A DNA stretch of 53,008 nucleotides from Bryobacteraceae bacterium (lineage in GTDB: Bacteria; Acidobacteriota; Terriglobia; Bryobacterales; Bryobacteraceae), in contig JACZJQ010000293.1 of the NCBI GenBank assembly GCA_014860455.1, positions 1 to 53,008 on the forward strand, read 5' to 3'. A program made the translations under genes and the position numbers. Below are positions 44,087-53,008 of the stretch, one piece after another. Within the stretch, counting starts at the first letter, position 1. Each line of letters begins with the position of its first letter. The notes under the pieces are model-generated. The model saw only the letters and a program-made list of their open reading frames with translations. It ran no database searches and was not told where the DNA came from.

Positions 44087-45241
44087 ATGCCTGTGAAATG
44101 TTCCGGTTTTGACGCGCTGAGCGGCTTCTATGTGGAGCTGAGCTTCGGCAGGACGATTGAAGCGGTGGACACGCCGATCACGGCGCCCGGCGCGGGGCGG
44201 TGGCTTGCGCCGGGGTTCATCGATATACAGGTGAACGGGTTCAGGGGGGTGGATTTCTGCGCCCCAGGGGCGACGCTGAATGAGATCGCGATGGCGATTG
44301 ACGCGATCCTGGCAACGGGGACGACGCGGTTTTTCCCGACGGTGATTACGGGTCAGCCGGAGACGATGATCGGGTCGATCCGGATGCTGACGAAAGCGAG
44401 GAAAGAACTGGCGCGGGGCCGGGCGATGGAGGGGTTGCATATAGAGGGTCCGCATATTTCGCCGAATGATGGGCCGAGGGGCGCGCATCCCAAGGATGCG
44501 GTGAGGCCGCCGTCGATTGAAGAGTTTGAGCTGTGGCAGGAAGCGGCCGAAGGCAGCATCAAGATTGTGACGCTGGCCGCGGAGTGGGAAGGCGCGCCGG
44601 CCTATATCGAGCACATCACGGGCCGCGGCGTGGTGGCGGCGATCGGGCATATGGACGCGACCGAAGCGCAGATTGACGCGGCGGTGAAGGCGGGGGCGAC
44701 GCTGTCGACGCATCTGGGCAACGGATCGAACGCTTCCCTGCCCCGGCATCCGAACTACTTGTGGAAACAACTGGCCGAGGACCGGCTGGCGGCGAGCCTG
44801 ATCGTAGACGGGATTCATTTGGGGGCATCGTTTCTGAACGTGGCGGTGAGGGCGAAGGGGCTGGAGCGGGTTGTTGCGATCACGGACGCGGTGGCGCCGG
44901 CGGGGTGTGAGCCGGGTCCGTACAATTTGGGCGAGGTGGATGTGATCCTGCACGAAGGGGGCAAGGTGACGTTGACCGACGGGCAGAGGCTGGCCGGGTC
45001 GAGTCTGCACATGGACCGGGGTGTCGAGAATTTGATGCGGATCTGCGGGCTGACGCTGGCCGAGGCCGTTGCGCTGGCGACGCGGAATCCGGCGCGTGTG
45101 GGGCGCGTGGCGGGCCGGCAGCGCGGGCTGGCGGCGGGCGAGCGGGCCGATATTGTCGAGTTCGACTATGACCGGGACGCCAAGCGGATCGCGGTGAGGC
45201 GGACGTGGTTGGACGGGGAACTGGTGTACGAGACGGCGTAG
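44087..45241 (+). CDS. nagA: N-acetylglucosamine-6-phosphate deacetylase
   Basis: 384 residues of the amidohydrolase superfamily. The NagA pattern is intact: GFIDIQVNGFRGVDF at about 43-57, metal Glu120 in HIEGPHISP, His188 in IGHMDA, His209 in STHLGNGSN, VDGIHLG at 240-246, and catalytic Asp267 in AITDAVAP. It hydrolyses GlcNAc-6-P to GlcN-6-P and acetate, the step after MurQ in cell-wall recycling. NagB is not in the window. Start ATG 44087 lacks a clear Shine-Dalgarno but no better start is near. Monocistronic. Confidence 0.94.
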   Translation: MPVKCSGFDALSGFYVELSFGRTIEAVDTPITAPGAGRWLAPGFIDIQVNGFRGVDFCAPGATLNEIAMAIDAILATGTTRFFPTVITGQPETMIGSIRMLTKARKELARGRAMEGLHIEGPHISPNDGPRGAHPKDAVRPPSIEEFELWQEAAEGSIKIVTLAAEWEGAPAYIEHITGRGVVAAIGHMDATEAQIDAAVKAGATLSTHLGNGSNASLPRHPNYLWKQLAEDRLAASLIVDGIHLGASFLNVAVRAKGLERVVAITDAVAPAGCEPGPYNLGEVDVILHEGGKVTLTDGQRLAGSSLHMDRGVENLMRICGLTLAEAVALATRNPARVGRVAGRQRGLAAGERADIVEFDYDRDAKRIAVRRTWLDGELVYETA

Positions 45242-45334
45242 ACGATTAATGTGTCTCGCCACTTCACCCATTTGCGTGCAACAATAGCGGGCGGTTCTCT
45301 GTAGAGCCAAGTTCCTGACAAGGGAAAGAGGCCG

Positions 45335-45805
45335 ATGCCAAATCACCCGCGTGCTTGGATTGACGAGTTTCTGTCATACAAACGGATCGCGATTGCAGGA
45401 GCGAGCCGCGATGGGAAGCACTTCAGCAGGATGGTAATGGATGAGTTCGTCAAGCGCGGCTATGATGTTGTGCCGGTGAACCCGAATGCCGATGAGATTG
45501 CGGGGCTGAAGTGCGCGCGGAGCCTGGAGGGGGTGGATCCGGCGCCGGAGGGCGTGCTGGTGATGACGTCGTCGAAGGAAAGCTGCGCGTTGATCCGACT
45601 CAGCGCCGAGCGTGGGGTGAAGATGGTTTGGCTGTATAAGGCGGTGGGCGGCGGGGCTGTGTCGCCGGATGCGGTGGAGACGTGCGACAAGTTGGGGATG
45701 AGGGTGATCGCGGGCGAGTGCCCGTTTATGTTTTTCCCGGACACGGCGTGGTTCCATAAGCTCCACGCGGGGTGGCGGACGCTTACCGGGACGATGCCGC
45801 GGTAG
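45335..45805 (+). CDS. CoA-binding-domain protein
   Basis: 156 residues, one Rossmann domain of the CoA_binding_2 type: RIAIAGASRDGKHFSR at about 17-32 is the dinucleotide-like loop, with GYDVVPVNP and GVLVMTSS following. Such proteins bind CoA or similar; no catalysis is known for the single domain. GGGAAAGAGG lies before the ATG. Its last 23 bases overlap the end of the dipeptidase gene on the other strand. Confidence 0.9.
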   Translation: MPNHPRAWIDEFLSYKRIAIAGASRDGKHFSRMVMDEFVKRGYDVVPVNPNADEIAGLKCARSLEGVDPAPEGVLVMTSSKESCALIRLSAERGVKMVWLYKAVGGGAVSPDAVETCDKLGMRVIAGECPFMFFPDTAWFHKLHAGWRTLTGTMPR

Positions 45806-46976
45806 TTTCGACGGCCCGCATAAAGCGCAGCAGGTTGTCGCCGTAGATTTTGCGGATTTCGGCGGGGGTGAAGCCGGCTTCGAGGAGTTTGCGCGTCAGG
45901 GCGGGCCATTTGGAGACGTCTTCGAGGCCTTTGGGGACGCAGGTGATGCCGTCGAAGTCGCTGCCGAGGCCGATGTGGTCGACACCGGCGACGGCGCGGA
46001 TATGGACGATGTGGGCGACGACGTCGTCGATGGAGGCCTGGTGGAGGCGGGCATCGAGGAAGGCGTCGATGGCTTTCTGGCGGGCTTTGGGGTCGGAGAT
46101 GTGGGCGGTGGCGGTGCGGGCGGCTTCAGCGATGGCGGGATTGAGCCAGGCGGAGGTGTCGGCGGATTTCTGGGAGAGGAACTCGCAGCAGAAGTTGACC
46201 ATGACGAGGCCGCCGGATTTGGCGACGGCGCGGAGCATGTCGTCAGACAGGTTGCGGGCGACGTTGGAAATGGCGCGGGCCGAGGAGTGGGAACTGAAGA
46301 CCGGAGCGCGGGAGGCGGCGATGACGTCCCAGAAGGTTTTGTCCGAGACGTGGGCGATGTCGATCATCATGCCGAGGCGGTTCATCTCGGCGATGACCTG
46401 GCGGCCGAAATCGGTGAGGCCGGTGTTGGCGGGATCGGCACTGGAGCCGGCCCAGCCGACATCCTTGGTGTGGGTGAGAGTCATATAGCGGACGCCGAGG
46501 TCGTAGTAGGCGCGCAGAAGACCGAGGTCGTTTTCGATTGCGTGGCCGCCTTCGATGGCGATGAGGGCGGCGATGCGGCCGGATTTGCGGGCGCGGAGGA
46601 TATCGGCGGCTGTGGTGGCGAGGGTGAACGTTTCGGGGTGGCGGGCGATGATGGAGGTGCGGATGGAGTCGATCATCTGAAGGGCGCGGTGGGCGGAGGT
46701 TCCTTTGTTGATATGGGTGGGGGCGACGTAGGCGACGAAGAACTGGGCAGCCACGCCGCCTTGCTTCATTCGTGGGATGTCAGTATGTCCTGAAGCGCGG
46801 CGGGGACCGAGGTCGAGGCCGTCGACCGTGTCGCTGGGGACGTCGTTGTGGCCGTCGATCAGCAGGGCGGAGTTGTGGATTTTCATGACCTCGGCGTCGG
46901 TCCAGGTGCGTTTGGTTTGGGCGGCGAGGGGCAGGAGGATGCAGAGCAGCGCGACGAGGGCGCGGGCGAGGGACAT
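45783..46976 (-). CDS. membrane dipeptidase, M19 family
   Basis: 397 residues with a signal peptide (MSLARALVALLCILLPLAAQ). Binuclear zinc ligands are His43 and Asp45 in DGHNDVP, Glu142 in IEGGHAIEN, and later His in DIAHVSD and SSHSSARA; GLGSDFDGI is the final Asp region. Renal-dipeptidase relatives cleave dipeptides, including D-amino-acid ones. Exported, so it probably processes peptides outside the cytoplasm. It overlaps the CoA-binding gene tail to tail by 23 bases and is divergent from the DUF1175 gene over 33 bases. Confidence 0.95.
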   Translation of the reverse strand: MSLARALVALLCILLPLAAQTKRTWTDAEVMKIHNSALLIDGHNDVPSDTVDGLDLGPRRASGHTDIPRMKQGGVAAQFFVAYVAPTHINKGTSAHRALQMIDSIRTSIIARHPETFTLATTAADILRARKSGRIAALIAIEGGHAIENDLGLLRAYYDLGVRYMTLTHTKDVGWAGSSADPANTGLTDFGRQVIAEMNRLGMMIDIAHVSDKTFWDVIAASRAPVFSSHSSARAISNVARNLSDDMLRAVAKSGGLVMVNFCCEFLSQKSADTSAWLNPAIAEAARTATAHISDPKARQKAIDAFLDARLHQASIDDVVAHIVHIRAVAGVDHIGLGSDFDGITCVPKGLEDVSKWPALTRKLLEAGFTPAEIRKIYGDNLLRFMRAVETTAASSR

Positions 46977-47009
46977 GGAGAGTATTGTCGCATTGATACA
47001 CTCGGATTC

Positions 47010-47696
47010 GTGGTGTTGAGCCGGAGGGATTGGCTGGCGTTGATGCCGTTGGCGGCGGCCGGGCAGGGTGCGTTAAGACTGGGGCTTGAGGGGCAGGCGG
47101 CGGAGAAGGCGTTCAGGCGGTGGATGGCGTGGCTGGCCGAGGCGTTGTATGCGGTGCAGCCCGATCTGCCGGATGACGTGAAGGACTGCTCGGGGCTGGT
47201 GCGATTCTGTTACCGGGAGGCGCTGAGGCGGCATGACCGGGAGTGGGCCGAGCAGGTGGGGCTGGACGGGATTCCGGCGATGCCGGATGCGGCGGGTGGG
47301 GCGAGGATCCATGCGGTATTGGGCGGGGCGGTGTTCCGGGTGAAGCCGGGGGCGTACAGGCCGGGAGATGAGCGCAATGGGAGCTACAGGCACTTTGCGG
47401 ACGCGGAACATTTGATGAGATTCAATTGCCGGAGAGTGTCGGGGGAGTTGGATGCGGCGCGTGAGGCGGACGTGTTGTTCTACAGGCAATTGGAGCCGAA
47501 GCAGCCGTTTCACGCCATGGTGGTGACGGGGCGGAGAGTGGTGTACCATACGGGTCCGGAGGGCGGATGGGCGGGCGAGGTGAGGCGGTTGGAGTTTGAC
47601 GAGTTGCGGAGGCACCGGCAGGCGAGGTGGCGGCCTGTTGGGGGTAATGCAAACTATCTGGGCGTGTTCCGGTGGGACATACTCGAACGGGGATAA
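47010..47696 (+). CDS. DUF1175 (YfaT-like) protein with Tat-type leader
   Basis: 228 residues from GTG 47010; GTG 47013 and TTG 47016 are alternatives and no Shine-Dalgarno decides. The start LSRRDWLALMPLAAAGQGA fits a twin-arginine signal (S-R-R-x-W-L then a hydrophobic run). DUF1175 features include CSGLVRFCYREALRRHD at about 54-70, DVLFYRQLEPKQPFHAMVV and VVYHTGPEGG, an arrangement that suggests an NlpC/P60-like Cys...His fold (C54, H169 candidates). In E. coli yfaT stands beside the alpha-2-macroglobulin gene yfaS, as here. It ends 3 bases before the A2M ATG. Confidence 0.85.
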   Translation: MVLSRRDWLALMPLAAAGQGALRLGLEGQAAEKAFRRWMAWLAEALYAVQPDLPDDVKDCSGLVRFCYREALRRHDREWAEQVGLDGIPAMPDAAGGARIHAVLGGAVFRVKPGAYRPGDERNGSYRHFADAEHLMRFNCRRVSGELDAAREADVLFYRQLEPKQPFHAMVVTGRRVVYHTGPEGGWAGEVRRLEFDELRRHRQARWRPVGGNANYLGVFRWDILERG

Positions 47697-47699
47697 GCG

Positions 47700-50600
47700 A
47701 TGCGACTGAGACCTGTAGTGACGGCGGCTGTGATGCTGGCGGCGTTGAGCGCGCCGGCCCAGGTGGATGAGTCGAGGCGATATTTCTCGCTGTCGACCGA
47801 GGGTCCGGTGCGCAAGGGCGGGACTGTGCCGGTGAGGGTGTCGGCACAGGGGGTGGACACGCTGGAGTTCAGGCTGTACAGGGTGAACGATCCGGTGAAG
47901 TTTTTCGAGCAGTTGAGCGATCCGCATTCGGCGGGGCGGGCGGCGAGGCGGCGGCCGAAGGCGGTGACGCCTATTGAGAAGTTCGACGAATGGCGGCGGG
48001 AGACGCGGGCGTGGATGCGGGACCTGGTGAGGATGCAGTTTGGGGCCGAGGAGCGGGGGGCGATCCGGGCGTGGGTGAATCCGCCGGTGAAGGCTCCGGC
48101 GAAAGGGCCGGGGGCGAAGGGGGTGGCGACGGAGTATGCCGAGACGCCGCTGTTGAACCCGCAGCAGGTGGTGCGGGTGTGGAAGCAGCCGGTGAAGGCG
48201 AAAAACCGTTGGGAGAGCGTGACGGTGCCGGTGGAGTTGAGCGAGAAGGGGCTGTATCTGCTGGAGGCGACCGACGGTCGGTTGCAGGCGTATACGGTGC
48301 TGTCGGCGACGGATCTGGCGCTGTTGACGAAGGCAGAGCCGGGGCGGGTGCATGTGAGGGTGGTGGACCGGGACAAGGGCGCGGCGGTGGACGGGGTGAC
48401 GCTGCGGTTGTTTGATGGGTCACGCAGCGAGGTGGCGGTGGAGCATGTGACGGCGAAGGGCGAGGGGCTGGAGTGGTCGAGCAAGCTGCACATGCCGGAA
48501 GGGCTGCTGGTGACGGCGCGCAAAGGCGAAGAATTCGCCGTGACGACGATTGACTCATGGGCGCTGGGCGGGGACCGCGAGGAGATGACGGGCTATGTCT
48601 ACACGGACCGTCCGGTGTACAGGCCGGGGCATCCGGTGCATACGCGGGCGATTCTGCGCAGGCCGGTCTTGCAGGGCTATGAACTGCCAGCGGATTCAGA
48701 AGCCGAGATCGAGATCACGAATCCCGACGACGGGACTGTGCTGAAAAGGAAAGCAAGGCTGACGGCGGCGGGGGCAGTGTCGGCGGATGTGGATCTGCCG
48801 AATGATGCGCCGCTGGGCTACTACTCGGTGAAGGTGACGAGCGGGGAGGCGACCACCTACGGGGGCTTCCATGTGGAGGAGTACCGAAAGCCGGAGTATG
48901 AGGTGCGGGTGCGGGCCGAGCAGGGACGGATTTTGCAGGGGCAGCAGGCGGCGTTCCATGTGACGGCGAAGTATTACTACGGCGAGCCGGTGACGAACGC
49001 GAAGGTGGATTGGACTTTGTACCGGAGCCGGTCGTGGCCACCGTGGTTTGACGCGGATGAGGACGATATGGCGGGCGAGGGGGATGAGGGCGAGGGCGAC
49101 GGGATTTCGTATGGGTCAGAGACGGTCGAAGAGGGCAAGGGGGCGTTGGACGCACAAGGGCGGTTGACGGTGCGTGTGCCGGCGGCGCGGGGGCGGACGG
49201 ATCTGCGGTACGGGTTGCAAGTGAATGTGACGGATGCGTCGGGGAGGGAGATCTCGGGCGCGGCGTCGGTGGTGGCGACGCGGGGCGAGTTCTTTGTGAG
49301 CGTGGAGCCGGTGAGCTATGTGACGGCCGAGGGCAGCGCGGCAAAGCTGATCGTAAGGACGAGAGACTACGACGGCAAGCCGGTGGCGGGCGTAGCGTTC
49401 CAGGTGGGCGTTTCAGAGTATGAGTGGCGCAAACCGGCGAAACCGGCGTTTGTGACACTCGCCGGGACGACGGGCGCCGATGGCAGCGGGACGGTCGAGT
49501 TTGTGCCGCGGAAGGGCGGAGTGGTGCGGGCGCGGGTGACGGCGGCGGCGCAGGGCGGGACTGTGCTGGATGACGACTGCCACGTCTGGGTCAGCGGCGC
49601 GGGGTTCAGCCGGCGAGGCGATGAGAGGATTCAGATTGTCCCGGACAAGAAGTCGTACAAGGCGGGCGAGACGGCGAAGTTGCTGGTGGTGACGGGCGGG
49701 CCGGCGCATGTGTGGCTGTCGGCCGAGGCGCGCGGGGTATTGTGGCAGAGGTGGGTGAAGGTGGACGGGGACGCGGCGACGGTGGACGTAAAGGTTGAAT
49801 CGAATTGGGAGCCGAACGTCTATGTCGAAGCCGTGTTTGTGAGGGAAGACGTGCTGCATCGCGGCAGCAAGATGCTGAAAGTTCCGCCGGAGGCGAGGTT
49901 GCTGAAGGTGGATGTGGCGCCGGATAAGCCGACGTATGAGCCGGGCGAGCCGGCGGTGTTTCGGGTGAAGGCGAGCGACCACCAGGGCAAGCCGGTGGCG
50001 GCGGAGTTCAGCGTGGGGGTGGTGGATGAGTCGATTTACGCGGTGAAGCGGGAAGCGGTCAGGGACATCAAGGATGTCTTCTACGGCCAGCAGTGGAACA
50101 GGGTGGGGACCGATTCGTCGTTGTCGTTCTACTTTGGCGGGTCAGCGGGCAAGACGCGGATGCAGTTGGCCGCGGCGCGGGCGCAGGGGCAGGTGCGGTA
50201 TGGGCAGTTGAAAGAAGAACGGCTGGCCGAGCCGAAGATCCGCAAGGAGTTTCCGGATACGGCGTATTGGACGCCGGCGCTGGAGACGGGCGCGGACGGG
50301 CGGGGCGAGGTGAAGTTCTCGTTCCCGGATTCGTTGACGACGTGGCGGGCGACCGCGCGGGGCGTGACGGCGGATACGAAAGTGGGCCAGGCGATTGCGC
50401 GGACGATTGTGAGGAAGAACCTGATTGTGTCGATTGCGGCTCCGCGGTTCTTTACCGAGGGCGATGAGGTGGTGCTGCCGGTGGTTGTGCGCAGTTCCCT
50501 GCCCTCGACGGTGCAGGTGAAGGTGAGCCTGGATGCGACGGGGTTGGAGTTTATTGAGGGCGAGACGAGGCAGGTGAAGGTGGAGCCGAAGGGCGAGGCG

Positions 50601-52337
50601 GTGGTGGATTACCGGGTATGGGTGAAGCCGGGCAAAGAGGTGACGCTGCTGGCAAAGGCGCTGACCGGGCAGGAGTCAGACGCGTTGGAACTGCGGCTGC
50701 CGGTGGAGCCTCCAGGGCTGGACTATGTGACGTCGAAGACGGGCACGGTGGACGCAGGTGCGCCGGACCGGGCGCAGATGCAGTTTGATGCGCGGTCGAT
50801 TGCGCACACACGGACGCTGGAGATTGAGGTGACGCCGTCGGTGGCCGGGACGCTGTTTTCGGCGCTGGATTATCTGACGTCGTATCCATATGGATGCACG
50901 GAACAGACGATGTCGAGTTTCATGCCGAACGTAGTGGTGGCGCAGGCGATGCGGTCGTTGAACCTGCCGGAGGCGATCGATAAGAGGGAGTTGGACAGGA
51001 AGGTGAAAGCGGGGTTTGAGAGGCTGTCGGAATTGCAGCACCAGGATGGCGGATGGGGTTGGTGGGAGTCGGACGCGTCGGATGCGTTCATGACGGCGTA
51101 TGTGGCGTGGGGGCTGAAAGAGGCGCGGGACGGCGGGTATACGGGGTATGACTACATGGCCGGGCGGGCGGCGGCGGCGGTGCGCAGACAGTTTGAGCGA
51201 CCCGCGGCCAAGCAGGCTGCCGATATCCGGGCGTGGCAGTTGCACGCGCTGGCGCTGGCCGGGGAGGCGAAGACGCGGGACATGGACTTGGTGTGGGAGA
51301 AGAGGGCGGATCTGACGAGCCTGGGCTGGGCATTGATGGGCTTGGCGGCGCAGGAGATGAAAGACGCGCGGACACAGCAGATCGGGTTGCAGATCGATCT
51401 GCTGGCCAAGCGGGAGGGTCCGTATGTGTGGTGGCCGGCGGAGCGGGACTTGATGCTGGACTTCGTGACGGACGCGTCGGTGGAAGCGACGAGTTTCGCG
51501 TTGAAGTTTCTGGCGAGGGATACGGCGGAGTCGCAACTGGCGCCAGGCGCGGCGCGATGGCTGCTGGCAAAACGCAGCCGGGGCGCGCGGTGGCAGAGTA
51601 CGAAACAGACGGCGTTCGCGATTCTGGGGCTGACGGGTCATTTGAAGCGATCAAAGGAGTTGGAACCGGACTTCACGGCACGGGTGACGCTGAACGGGAA
51701 GGAGATTCTCAAACGTCGGTTTGGCGCCGATGATGTGTTTGCCAAGCCGGTGAAGGTGACGTTGAGCGGCGCCGAGACGGGCTCGGCGTTTGACTTGCAG
51801 GTGGAGAAGACGGGCGCAGGCAGGCTGTATTGGACAGCGAAAGCGGAGATGCGGCTGCTGGCCGGGGCGGTGAGCGAGCCTGCGGATTCGAAGCTGGCGG
51901 TGAGGCGGGAGTACTTCAGGATGTCGCCGGTGGGGGAGGGCGGGCGGATTTTGTATCAGCTGGTTCCATTCGATGGCGTGGCGAAGCAGGGCGAGTTGAT
52001 CGCGTGCAGGCTGAAGGTGGACGGGGCGGATCACCGGTATGTTTTGATTGAAGATCCGCTGCCGTCGGGGGCGGAGATTGTGCCGAGGGACGATCTGTAT
52101 CAGGTGAAAGGCGCGCCGCCGTGGTGGCGGGCGGGTTGGGTGCGGAGACAGGCGAGGGATTCGAAGATGGGATTCCTGGAGGCTTGGCTGCCGAAGGCGG
52201 GGGCGGAGTTCATGTACATGTTCAGGGTGACGACGGCGGGGACGATTCAAGCGCCGCCGGCGCGGGTGGAACCGATGTATCAGCCCGAGGTATTCAGTTC
52301 GACCGAGGCAGCGAAGTTTGAGGTGCAGAGGCCATGA
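47700..52337 (+). CDS. bacterial alpha-2-macroglobulin (YfaS-like)
   Basis: 1545 residues. Signal peptide MRLRPVVTAAVMLAALSAPAQ has no lipobox, so it is periplasmic rather than a lipoprotein. MG beta-sandwich domains fill about 30-900; the A2M domain has TAYWTPALETGADGRGEVKF around 860. The thioester motif GCTEQ has Cys1066 and Gln1069, followed by the helical barrel (GWGWWESDASDAFMTAYVAWG in part) and a C-terminal receptor-type domain. The family traps proteases. An acidic loop (about 450-465, DEDDMAGEGDEGEGDG) lies mid-chain. Third positions are strongly G-rich. It overlaps the next gene by ATGA. Confidence 0.96.
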   Translation: MRLRPVVTAAVMLAALSAPAQVDESRRYFSLSTEGPVRKGGTVPVRVSAQGVDTLEFRLYRVNDPVKFFEQLSDPHSAGRAARRRPKAVTPIEKFDEWRRETRAWMRDLVRMQFGAEERGAIRAWVNPPVKAPAKGPGAKGVATEYAETPLLNPQQVVRVWKQPVKAKNRWESVTVPVELSEKGLYLLEATDGRLQAYTVLSATDLALLTKAEPGRVHVRVVDRDKGAAVDGVTLRLFDGSRSEVAVEHVTAKGEGLEWSSKLHMPEGLLVTARKGEEFAVTTIDSWALGGDREEMTGYVYTDRPVYRPGHPVHTRAILRRPVLQGYELPADSEAEIEITNPDDGTVLKRKARLTAAGAVSADVDLPNDAPLGYYSVKVTSGEATTYGGFHVEEYRKPEYEVRVRAEQGRILQGQQAAFHVTAKYYYGEPVTNAKVDWTLYRSRSWPPWFDADEDDMAGEGDEGEGDGISYGSETVEEGKGALDAQGRLTVRVPAARGRTDLRYGLQVNVTDASGREISGAASVVATRGEFFVSVEPVSYVTAEGSAAKLIVRTRDYDGKPVAGVAFQVGVSEYEWRKPAKPAFVTLAGTTGADGSGTVEFVPRKGGVVRARVTAAAQGGTVLDDDCHVWVSGAGFSRRGDERIQIVPDKKSYKAGETAKLLVVTGGPAHVWLSAEARGVLWQRWVKVDGDAATVDVKVESNWEPNVYVEAVFVREDVLHRGSKMLKVPPEARLLKVDVAPDKPTYEPGEPAVFRVKASDHQGKPVAAEFSVGVVDESIYAVKREAVRDIKDVFYGQQWNRVGTDSSLSFYFGGSAGKTRMQLAAARAQGQVRYGQLKEERLAEPKIRKEFPDTAYWTPALETGADGRGEVKFSFPDSLTTWRATARGVTADTKVGQAIARTIVRKNLIVSIAAPRFFTEGDEVVLPVVVRSSLPSTVQVKVSLDATGLEFIEGETRQVKVEPKGEAVVDYRVWVKPGKEVTLLAKALTGQESDALELRLPVEPPGLDYVTSKTGTVDAGAPDRAQMQFDARSIAHTRTLEIEVTPSVAGTLFSALDYLTSYPYGCTEQTMSSFMPNVVVAQAMRSLNLPEAIDKRELDRKVKAGFERLSELQHQDGGWGWWESDASDAFMTAYVAWGLKEARDGGYTGYDYMAGRAAAAVRRQFERPAAKQAADIRAWQLHALALAGEAKTRDMDLVWEKRADLTSLGWALMGLAAQEMKDARTQQIGLQIDLLAKREGPYVWWPAERDLMLDFVTDASVEATSFALKFLARDTAESQLAPGAARWLLAKRSRGARWQSTKQTAFAILGLTGHLKRSKELEPDFTARVTLNGKEILKRRFGADDVFAKPVKVTLSGAETGSAFDLQVEKTGAGRLYWTAKAEMRLLAGAVSEPADSKLAVRREYFRMSPVGEGGRILYQLVPFDGVAKQGELIACRLKVDGADHRYVLIEDPLPSGAEIVPRDDLYQVKGAPPWWRAGWVRRQARDSKMGFLEAWLPKAGAEFMYMFRVTTAGTIQAPPARVEPMYQPEVFSSTEAAKFEVQRP

Positions 52338-52840
52338 CAATGAAGGAAACGCTCAAAGCGGCGGCAGACGATTTCAGGTTGCATAGGTGGGCGCCGGTGA
52401 TAGGCGTGGCGGCGGTGGCGGCCTGGGTGGGCCTGTTTTATTACTGGCTAGGGTTGCCGATGGGCAGTTTCTGGCCGTTTGTGGTGGTGGTGGCGCTGGG
52501 GATGGTGCTGACGGGCGGCTTGGGGGCGATGGTGCAGCAGTCGTTGACGGTTTACAAGCTGGATGACGGCAAGGTGGGGAGGCTGTTTGGGTCGGGGGCG
52601 TTCTGGGTGGCGCTGATTGGGTTTGGCGTGGTGGGATGCTGGGCGCCGTGGGTATTGGTGAACTGGACGCCGGCAGTGACGGGGGTTGCGATGCAGGCGG
52701 TGAGCGCGGGGGTGAGGTTTGGGTTGGCGGTGGTTTTGTTTGTGGTGACGTGGCTGATGCTGTGTGCTGTGGTGAGGCGGGTGATGGAGCACATGCGGGA
52801 AGGCGAAGTGGCGCCGTGGACGGGGGGGATTACCGGTTGA
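52334..52840 (+). CDS. four-helix membrane protein of unknown function
   Basis: 168 residues, not recognised. Four hydrophobic helices lie at about 21-40, 47-66, 93-113 and 128-150, with basic or acidic ends. ATG 52334 overlaps the A2M stop (ATGA), so it is probably translated with it. It may anchor or aid the A2M system; that is inference from coupling. Its last 11 bases overlap a minus-strand gene end. Confidence 0.75.
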   Translation: MTMKETLKAAADDFRLHRWAPVIGVAAVAAWVGLFYYWLGLPMGSFWPFVVVVALGMVLTGGLGAMVQQSLTVYKLDDGKVGRLFGSGAFWVALIGFGVVGCWAPWVLVNWTPAVTGVAMQAVSAGVRFGLAVVLFVVTWLMLCAVVRRVMEHMREGEVAPWTGGITG

Positions 52841-53008
52841 CGGCGGCGGGCAGGCCGGTTGAGAGCCAACCGATGACGGCGGCGCGGCCGTGTTTTTTGA
52901 TGAGGGCGGCGACGGCGGCCTGGGCGTTTGTGTAGGCGGCGCGGAGGCGTGGTTCGGAGCGGGGACGGAAGAGGTCCATTTCGGTTGTTGGGGCGAGGGG
53001 GGCTGGGG
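52830..53008 (-). CDS. C-terminal fragment of a minus-strand gene, peptidase-MA-like tail
   Basis: Reading inward from the right edge on the minus strand, a frame open from the edge ends at TAA 52830-52832, giving 58 residues. The end, AYTNAQAAVAALIKKHGRAA then VIGWLSTGLPAAVNR, looks like the final helices of gluzincin/peptidase-MA-like proteins (Tyr, Ala-rich helix, Lys-His-Gly, then a helix). The sequence is C-rich on the coding strand as is usual for minus genes here. The call is weak because the catalytic part is outside the window. Confidence 0.55.
   Translation of the reverse strand, partial: PAPLAPTTEMDLFRPRSEPRLRAAYTNAQAAVAALIKKHGRAAVIGWLSTGLPAAVNR

Noticed and set aside
43952-45346. 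464-residue open frame antisense to nagA
   Set aside because: It is Arg/Pro/His-rich shadow sequence opposite a clear NagA and covers a terminator; no domain is visible.

Overview
The window looks like chromosomal DNA of a high-GC member of the Acidobacteriota, most likely the Bryobacterales/Solibacter group. The reasons are an orphan MacB-like permease of the acidobacterial duplicated (ADOP) type, a PEP-CTERM protein, a metalloprotease with tandem IPT-like domains of the kind common in Solibacter relatives, a long DUF4159/vWA/MoxR/DUF58/DUF4175 operon, and GC-rich coding throughout. This placement is inference from gene content. I see no rRNA, tRNA, CRISPR array, transposase or prophage gene.

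Left part (1-12.7 kb): the 3' end of a probable methyltransferase gene, a secreted beta-propeller-like protein, then a minus-strand operon of a DegT-type aminotransferase, murQ and a rhodanese. A secreted glycoside hydrolase family 2 protein is divergent from it; the two start codons overlap in a single CATG. A PEP-CTERM protein, an ADOP permease, a zinc-ribbon/PspC protein and an unrecognised small protein follow.

Centre (12.7-29.9 kb): a ROK-like kinase, a PIG-L deacetylase and a sugar isomerase/epimerase form a three-gene sugar-processing operon. Next is an eight-gene, tightly coupled operon (16.0-29.9 kb): DUF4159 protein, vWA membrane protein, caspase-like protein whose expected catalytic Cys is Ser, TPR/HEXXH peptidase, MoxR ATPase, DUF58 protein, BatA-like protein, DUF4175 protein with Gln/Gly-rich linkers. 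It resembles Bat/MoxR loci thought to build or stress-test the cell envelope, but with unusual members.

Right part (30.3-53 kb): a matrixin-like protease with a small secreted partner; a YfhO-like membrane protein coupled to an Nramp-UspA fusion; a FecR/DUF6600 surface protein with an Arg/Ser/Pro repeat tail; a HAD phosphatase with an M48 protease; ilvE; nagA; a CoA-binding protein; a membrane dipeptidase; a DUF1175 / alpha-2-macroglobulin / small membrane protein operon like E. coli yfaT-yfaS; and the 3' end of a minus-strand gene. murQ, nagA and the dipeptidase together point to recycling or scavenging of cell-wall material.

At the largest scale, the + strand is C-rich left of about 25 kb and G-rich right of about 30 kb whichever strand is coding. 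Such a switch normally marks a replication origin or a rearrangement junction. No dnaA gene or DnaA-box cluster was found at the switch; one perfect DnaA box lies upstream of nagA.
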